Source of the DNA: Azonexus sp.
GTDB taxonomy: Bacteria; Pseudomonadota; Gammaproteobacteria; Burkholderiales; Rhodocyclaceae
Reading direction: 5' to 3'
Length of the DNA: 9,849 nucleotides
Assembly: GCA_030697085.1 (NCBI GenBank)
Contig: JAUYQT010000455.1
Location: 1-9,849 of the forward strand
The notes under the pieces were generated by a model. The model worked only from the letters and a program-made list of their open reading frames with translations. It was not told the origin of the DNA and did no database searches. Every line of letters starts with the position of its first letter. Within the stretch, counting starts at the first letter, position 1. Shown piece by piece: positions 6,279-9,849 of this stretch. Made by a program: the position numbers and the translations under genes.

Positions 6279-6898
6279 GCGCCTATATTGTCGGTTTGAC
6301 CGGTGGCATCGGCAGCGGCAAAAGTACGGTGGCCGATCTCTTCGTTGAAAAAGGTGCGGTGTTGGTCGATGCCGATGCCATCGCTCATGAATTAACCCGG
6401 CCCCATGGCGTCGCCATGCCATCGGTGATTGCCGAGTTTGGGCCGGTGGCCCTCGACGCCTATGGTGCATTGGATCGGACGGCAATGCGTCAGTTGGTTT
6501 TTGCCGAACCGGGAGCAAGAATCAGGCTGGAAAATATTCTGCATCCACTGATTCGTCAGATATCGACCGAACGCTGTCAGACAGCCCAGTCGCCATACGC
6601 CATTCTTGCTGTTCCCTTGTTGATTGAGTCGGAGGGGTACCGCCAGCGTTGCGACAGAGTAGTTGCAGTCGACTGCCCGGAACAGCTGCAAATCGAGCGC
6701 GTTATTGCACGTAATGGCCTCTCCGTTGGTGAGGTGAGGGCGATCATGGCGGCCCAGGCGACGCGAGCCCAGCGCCTGGCTGTGGCAAATGATGTCATCA
6801 TTAATGATGCTGATTTGGCGAACTTGGCTTGGCAGGTAAATACATTGCATGAAAAGTATCTTCAGCTTTCAGCCGAAAAACCTAATGCAAGCTGTTGA
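6275..6898 (+). CDS. coaE: Dephospho-CoA kinase
   Basis: Catalyses ATP-dependent phosphorylation of the 3'-hydroxyl of dephospho-CoA, the last step of coenzyme A synthesis, in the cytosol. The P-loop is GLTGGIGSGKST (7-18, with Lys16 and Ser17). DADAIAHEL (32-40) carries the conserved acidic pair. ILHPLIR (88-94) is the usual CoaE block, and VPLLIES (about 113-119) precedes the lid region. The tail ANDVIINDADLANLAWQV is the family C-terminal signature. At 207 residues it has the usual length. ATG6275 overlaps the SPOR gene stop by 4 bp (ATGA), so the two are probably translated in a coupled way. The order coaE then zapD is widely conserved in proteobacteria. The usual upstream pilD is replaced here by trpB2 and the SPOR gene. 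Confidence 0.97.
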   Translation: MSAYIVGLTGGIGSGKSTVADLFVEKGAVLVDADAIAHELTRPHGVAMPSVIAEFGPVALDAYGALDRTAMRQLVFAEPGARIRLENILHPLIRQISTERCQTAQSPYAILAVPLLIESEGYRQRCDRVVAVDCPEQLQIERVIARNGLSVGEVRAIMAAQATRAQRLAVANDVIINDADLANLAWQVNTLHEKYLQLSAEKPNASC

Positions 6899-6923
6899 GA
6901 TTTGCATGCAAATAGCTCAAAAT
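6895..6923 (+). promoter_or_regulatory. Palindrome and candidate promoter before zapD
   Basis: A perfect 14-bp palindrome ATTTGCATGCAAAT (6900-6913) is extended by TTGAG (6895-6899) and CTCAA (6916-6920) across a 2-nt asymmetry. It begins at the coaE stop codon. TTGAGA (6895-6900) and CAAAAT (6918-6923) are separated by 17 bp and could be -35 and -10 boxes, which would put the palindrome in the spacer as an operator. Read as RNA it could instead form a stem-loop between coaE and zapD. No T tract follows, so it is not a standard terminator. Confidence 0.4.
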
Positions 6924-6957
6924 TAAAACAATTTTCTGTTTCCTCGGACACGCCTGC

Positions 6958-7716
6958 GTGATTACTTATGAATACCCGTTTAACGAGCGCATTCGCACAT
7001 TGTTGCGCCTCGAAGACTTGTTCGAAAAGACGGCGTATTTCGCGCAGAGCGAAGGTCAGCTAGAACACCACACGGCGCTCGTTACCCTGTTTGAGATCCT
7101 GGAGGTGGCCGGTCGCGCTGACCTTAAAATGGATCTGATACAGGAGCTTGAACGCCAGCGCCAGACTTTGCTGGCTTATCGTAATAATCCCGATATTTCC
7201 GAAGAAGCACTTTCCGGTGCGTTGTATGAAATCGAGCAGTCATCCGCTTCCTTGCTCGCAATGACCGGCAAAATGGGCCAATATCTGCGTGATAATGATT
7301 GGCTGATGGGTATCAAAAGTCGGGCGGCGATTCCCGGTGGCGTCTGCGAATTTGATTTGCCCTCTTACCATTGGTGGCTGCACCGAGCGCCCGAAGCGCG
7401 GAGTGAGGAGCTACTGGGCTGGACCCGGCCGCTAGTACCGCTGCGCGACGCGGCCGCCATCGTTCTGCGTTTGCTGCGTTCAAGTGGGCAGCGAAAGAGC
7501 TATGCCGCGGCGAATGGTCAGTTTCAACTCAATCTTGGCGGCACGGCGGCTCAGATGGTGCGCGTGATGGTTAATCCTGACGACCCGGCGATTCCCGAGG
7601 TCAGCGCCAACAAGTATTTTCTGAATATTCGATTTACCAAGCCGCCAACAGGCGAAATCAAGGCACGTGGTTGTGAGCGCGATGTTGATTTCGACCTCAC
7701 TTTTTGCAATCTATAA
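6958..7716 (+). CDS. zapD: Cell-division protein ZapD (FtsZ bundling factor)
   Basis: ZapD (YacF, DUF1342) binds the FtsZ C-terminal tail and crosslinks filaments in the cytokinetic Z ring. The 252-residue protein has the family N-terminus YEYPFNERIRTLLRLE (4-19), a helical bundle to about residue 115, the block DNDWLMGIKSRAAIPGG (112-128), FDLPSYHWWL (132-141) and a beta-rich C-terminal domain ending DFDLTFCN. GTG6958 is chosen because it gives the expected N-terminus; only a weak GGA precedes it. It lies 59 nt after coaE. In most relatives yacG follows directly, but here an integrase gene comes next, so the locus is interrupted just behind zapD. The zapD reading frame itself looks complete. 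Confidence 0.95.
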   Translation: MITYEYPFNERIRTLLRLEDLFEKTAYFAQSEGQLEHHTALVTLFEILEVAGRADLKMDLIQELERQRQTLLAYRNNPDISEEALSGALYEIEQSSASLLAMTGKMGQYLRDNDWLMGIKSRAAIPGGVCEFDLPSYHWWLHRAPEARSEELLGWTRPLVPLRDAAAIVLRLLRSSGQRKSYAAANGQFQLNLGGTAAQMVRVMVNPDDPAIPEVSANKYFLNIRFTKPPTGEIKARGCERDVDFDLTFCNL

Positions 7717-7781
7717 GTCCGTCTTTCGACATACTACGGCACCTCAAATATTGCCCTAAAATGCGGTTTTTAAAGGCTTAT

Positions 7782-7810
7782 TTGTCTTTCTAGGTCTCAC
7801 CCTATATCAT
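7782..7810 (+). promoter_or_regulatory. Candidate integrase promoter
   Basis: TTGTCT (7782-7787) and TATCAT (7805-7810) are 17 bp apart and resemble sigma-70 -35 and -10 boxes. They lie about 70 nt upstream of the integrase start. The -10 region overlaps the first of several CCTAT motifs, so the integrase could repress its own promoter by binding there. Confidence 0.5.
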
Positions 7811-7838
7811 CCTATCAACCTATTTATATGTAGCCTAT
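7801..7838 (+). repeat. Four CCTAT direct repeats upstream of the integrase
   Basis: CCTAT occurs at 7801, 7811, 7819 and 7834, all on the same strand and within 38 bp. The spacings are 10, 8 and 15 bp, so the first ones are about a helical turn apart. Reiterated short motifs beside an integrase gene are typical of arm-type integrase binding sites; that role is an inference. Confidence 0.4.
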
Positions 7839-7850
7839 TGCGTGGCTACA
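7829..7850. repeat. TGTAGCC/GGCTACA inverted repeat before the integrase
   Basis: TGTAGCC (7829-7835) and GGCTACA (7844-7850) are perfect 7-bp inverted arms around TATTGCGT. A partial third copy, TGTAGCTGG, begins at 7859. It may be a crossover-type core with inverted integrase sites, or a hairpin in the integrase mRNA leader. Confidence 0.4.
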
Positions 7851-7882
7851 AAGATTGTGTGTAGCTGGGATGGTGAGAGGGT

Positions 7883-9139
7883 ATGGGAAAGATAACCAAT
7901 GTTGAGCTTTTGTCTTGGATCAAGGCCAAGCAACCAGTAGCCAAGGCTGATGGCCTTGGTTTGACCTTTACGCTTTCAGCATCCGGCAAAGCCTCTTGGG
8001 TTCTTCGGTATCGCCATGGCGGGAAGGCTAGAGAAAAAACCTTGGGTGGCTATCCTGAGCTATCACTGGCAGAAGCTCGTAAGCTTACGATGGCGGACAG
8101 GGCGAAGATTCAGCAAGGGGCCGATGTTGCTGCGGAGAAGCAAAAGGTAAAGCGGGACGTTGCTTCTGCATGGACATTCCGGAATCTTGCAGAGGACCAC
8201 CTGAAGAAGGCTGAAGGCAGGCTCGCTAAGACAACTCTGGAGGGACGACGCCAGCAATTACGTGATTATGTTTTTCCGTTGGTGGGCAACCGTCCAGCAA
8301 GAAGCATTGAGCCGCATGAATTGGCCACTATTGCCGAAAGAGTGATGACGAAATCCTCTAATGTTGCACGGTTGGTGCTGGTGGCTATTCGTGCCGTATA
8401 TGCCCACGGTGTCGCCAAAAACGCTGTAGATCATGATCCTTGTGTCAGTTTGCGAGCCAATGCAATTCTTGGTGCTCGACCCGCACGTAGGCAACGGCTG
8501 CAACTTACTGATGGCGAGCTACGGGTCTTGCTTACCTCCTCTTCGGAAATGGGCGTTGCAAATGGTCTGATGGTCAAGATTCTCTTGGCCACAGCCACCC
8601 GCATTGGAGAATTGGTTAATGCTCGATGGGAGCACGTTGATTTTCAACGCAGGGAGTGGGTGATTCCGCCCGAGAACTCAAAAAATAAAAAGCAATTTGT
8701 TATCCCGCTAAGTGATCTTGCCTGCTTGTGGTTTGTGGAGCTGAAGGAGATTTCTTTTGGGTCCGCATACGTCCTGCCCATACGCCAAAAAAAGAAATCT
8801 TTTGATGATGCCCCTATGGAACCCGTTACCTTAAATGCGGCGATCAACAAGTTTTGCAAAAAGGTGGGAGAGGAACAGTGCAGGCGTTTTACTCCCCATG
8901 ATCTCCGCTCGACAGCCAGAAGCTATTTCGGGGCGCTTGGGGTAGATTTCCTGATTGCCGAGCGTTGCCTGAATCACACGCTTAGTGCGCTGGCCGAAAT
9001 CTACGATAAGCACGACTACATTGACGAGCGGCGGCTGGCGCTAGAGAAATGGTCTGCTTTGCTTGGCCAGCTAAGTTTTGGGAAAAATGAACATCCGCCC
9101 GTTCTTTCGGTGTGTTCTACAGTTGAGGATGGGGTATGA
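7883..9139 (+). CDS. int: Tyrosine integrase, P4/DUF4102 type
   Basis: A 418-residue site-specific recombinase. Residues about 1-90 are the N-terminal arm-binding domain (DUF4102-like), including the KADGLGLTFTLSASGKASWVLRYR stretch beginning at residue 21 and the LGGYPELSLAEAR block. Residues about 95-190 form the core-binding SAM-like domain. The catalytic domain follows from about 205. All active-site residues are visible: Arg240 (TATRIGEL), Lys267 (NSKNKKQFVIPLS), His339 and Arg342 (HDLRSTARSYF), His365 (CLNHTL) and nucleophile Tyr374 (EIYDKHDY). It therefore looks functional and would integrate and excise its element. A purine-rich GAGAGGG directly precedes ATG7883, but at unusually short spacing. 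The next gene overlaps its end by 4 bp. The target appears to be the zapD 3' flank rather than a tRNA, which is less usual for P4-type enzymes. Confidence 0.95.
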   Translation: MGKITNVELLSWIKAKQPVAKADGLGLTFTLSASGKASWVLRYRHGGKAREKTLGGYPELSLAEARKLTMADRAKIQQGADVAAEKQKVKRDVASAWTFRNLAEDHLKKAEGRLAKTTLEGRRQQLRDYVFPLVGNRPARSIEPHELATIAERVMTKSSNVARLVLVAIRAVYAHGVAKNAVDHDPCVSLRANAILGARPARRQRLQLTDGELRVLLTSSSEMGVANGLMVKILLATATRIGELVNARWEHVDFQRREWVIPPENSKNKKQFVIPLSDLACLWFVELKEISFGSAYVLPIRQKKKSFDDAPMEPVTLNAAINKFCKKVGEEQCRRFTPHDLRSTARSYFGALGVDFLIAERCLNHTLSALAEIYDKHDYIDERRLALEKWSALLGQLSFGKNEHPPVLSVCSTVEDGV

Positions 9140-9765
9140 CGAAGCAGCATGATTTACCCAAGTTGTATTCTGATCTGGGCGAGCTATCTGGTCGCTGGGG
9201 GCTTCCTATCAGAGTGCTGTTGGCGCATGCCTCTGCGGGTCGTTTAGTTGTTTATCTTCCTCATTTTGGATACCAGCAAAAGCCCGTAACTGGCGGAGAG
9301 AATGCTGTACCCGAGGATGAAATGTCTGTGGAGGAAATTGACCCTGTATGGGCCGTTAGGCTTGATTCGGAGGCGCTGTCATGTGTGGCTGCTTATGGTG
9401 AGGCTTCCATTGAGTCTGGGTATCGGTGCGAGGTGACAGGCAAGACGGTTGTTACATTTGATGTCCCGAGACGCGTTGCTCCAACTGATTTGGTTGTTGC
9501 GGCTGAGGAGGTGTCGCGCCATGAGGTTAGCGGTACTGTTGTGGCAACAATAAGTGAGACCAAGGAAGCTGCCTTGTTGAAGCAGATGGCTCTCCTCGCC
9601 ATGCTCATTGCCCACAAGTGCTCAGGGTATAAATGGGGCGACAAGTGCAATGCAAAAAAGATCGCCGACGATACTGACTCCCTTCTCAGGAATATCGCAA
9701 TAGAAGCGCCAGACTCAGCAATTGCGCTGGCTGTCAGTGATCGGCCCAAAGGATCCACTTGGTGA
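9136..9765 (+). CDS. Integrase-linked protein of unknown function, probably truncated
   Basis: A 209-residue protein whose ATG overlaps the integrase stop (ATGA, 9136-9139), so the two are likely co-translated. I do not recognise a named family. Residues 6-42 (DLGELSGRWGLPIRVLLAHA, then GRLVVYLP) look like a helix-turn-helix in which a turn before GRL leads into a strand. Residues 70-140 are strand-rich. Residues 141-183 contain EAALLKQMALLAMLIA and then NAKKIADDTDSLL. This resembles the C-terminal helical module of phage- and island-borne hypothetical proteins that end in a DNA-binding-like helix (AVSDRT-type). In the last seven codons the sequence enters the 25-bp repeat array (from 9738), and the stop TGA (9763-9765) is the first base triplet of the second repeat. 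The natural C-terminus is therefore probably lost to an insertion. An accessory or directionality role is possible but unproven. Confidence 0.7.
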   Translation: MTKQHDLPKLYSDLGELSGRWGLPIRVLLAHASAGRLVVYLPHFGYQQKPVTGGENAVPEDEMSVEEIDPVWAVRLDSEALSCVAAYGEASIESGYRCEVTGKTVVTFDVPRRVAPTDLVVAAEEVSRHEVSGTVVATISETKEAALLKQMALLAMLIAHKCSGYKWGDKCNAKKIADDTDSLLRNIAIEAPDSAIALAVSDRPKGSTW

Positions 9766-9849
9766 TCGGCATATAGGATCCAGGTCATGATCGGCGTAAT
9801 GGAGCCAGTCTGTGATCGGCATATAGGATCCACCTGCTGATCGGCGGAT
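9732..9849. mobile_element. Probable insertion sequence end (IS21-like, partial)
   Basis: The repeat array starts abruptly inside the 3' end of a coding sequence and supplies its stop codon, as an inserted element would. IS21-family elements are known for several repeated copies of terminal sequence at each end, and the array fits that pattern. The outer boundary is probably at 9732 (TGTCAG) or 9738 (TGATCG) and cannot be fixed without the other end or an empty site. No transposase gene is inside the window; istA/istB would be expected beyond 9849. A plasmid iteron or operator array is the alternative. Confidence 0.5.
9738..9849 (+). repeat. 25-bp-period tandem repeats with TGATCGGC heads
   Basis: TGATCGGC begins at 9738, 9763, 9788, 9813 and 9838, exactly 25 bp apart each time, and the fifth copy is cut by the window edge. 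Each full unit has TGATCGGC, five variable bases (ccaaa, atata, gtaat, atata), GGATCCA (GGAGCCA in unit 3) and five variable bases. Two conserved blocks alternating with two variable blocks at a fixed period indicate a protein-binding array rather than slippage-made DNA. Confidence 0.9.

Larger units (their letters stand above)
7717..9849 (+). mobile_element. Integrative element, left end (continues beyond window)
   Basis: Starting somewhere in 7717-7882, the DNA changes character. The AT content rises, a tyrosine integrase faces away from the conserved coaE-zapD block, and a gene of unknown function and IS-like repeats follow. The gene normally found after zapD (yacG) is absent from the window. 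The attachment site should lie between the end of zapD and the integrase start, but without the right end the core sequence cannot be identified. No tRNA is at the junction. Confidence 0.6.

Noticed and set aside
9393..9833. Long minus-strand open frame across the last gene and the repeats
   Set aside because: Its first residues are simply the translated repeat units, and the rest lies antisense to a gene coupled to int; no family resemblance or ribosome site.
9738..9849. CRISPR array
   Set aside because: The units are contiguous with only about 5-base variable blocks; there is no room for spacers.

Overview
The window looks like chromosomal DNA of a betaproteobacterium. The codon use is moderately GC-rich, with an envelope and housekeeping set that includes coaE followed by zapD. 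A Rhodocyclales member (Dechloromonas/Azonexus type) is my best guess, but that is an inference from gene content and protein flavour, not a database result.

Left part (1-2250). The window opens inside the last codons of an OmpR-type response regulator. A TctE/QseC-like membrane sensor histidine kinase follows and overlaps it. The kinase start is odd: a textbook ribosome site and a TAATG stop/start junction point to an ATG that is out of frame with the kinase. Next come a complete tRNA-Phe(GAA) with a good sigma-70 promoter and a terminator, and a small winged-helix-like protein.

Middle-left (2246-4035, minus strand). Two genes overlap by 4 bp: a DOMON-like protein and a cytoplasmic NamZ-like (DUF1343) protein. 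They are probably one translationally coupled unit of poorly understood function.

Middle-right (4199-7716, plus strand). A tightly packed run encodes a TrpB2-type stand-alone tryptophan synthase beta-like enzyme, a membrane-anchored periplasmic SPOR-domain protein (4 nt downstream), and dephospho-CoA kinase CoaE (4-bp overlap). After 59 nt holding a perfect palindrome comes ZapD, the FtsZ-ring crosslinker. The run mixes cofactor, amino-acid and cell-division functions.

Right part (7717-9849). The conserved order would normally continue with yacG. Instead there is a complete P4/DUF4102-type tyrosine integrase with its own promoter, reiterated CCTAT motifs and a hairpin in front of it. A 4-bp-overlapping gene of unknown function follows. 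This is the start of an integrative element inserted behind zapD. The unknown gene runs into an array of 25-bp-period repeats that continues past the window edge and supplies its stop codon. The array is best explained as the end of an insertion sequence, probably IS21-like with multiple terminal repeats, nested in the element and truncating the gene.
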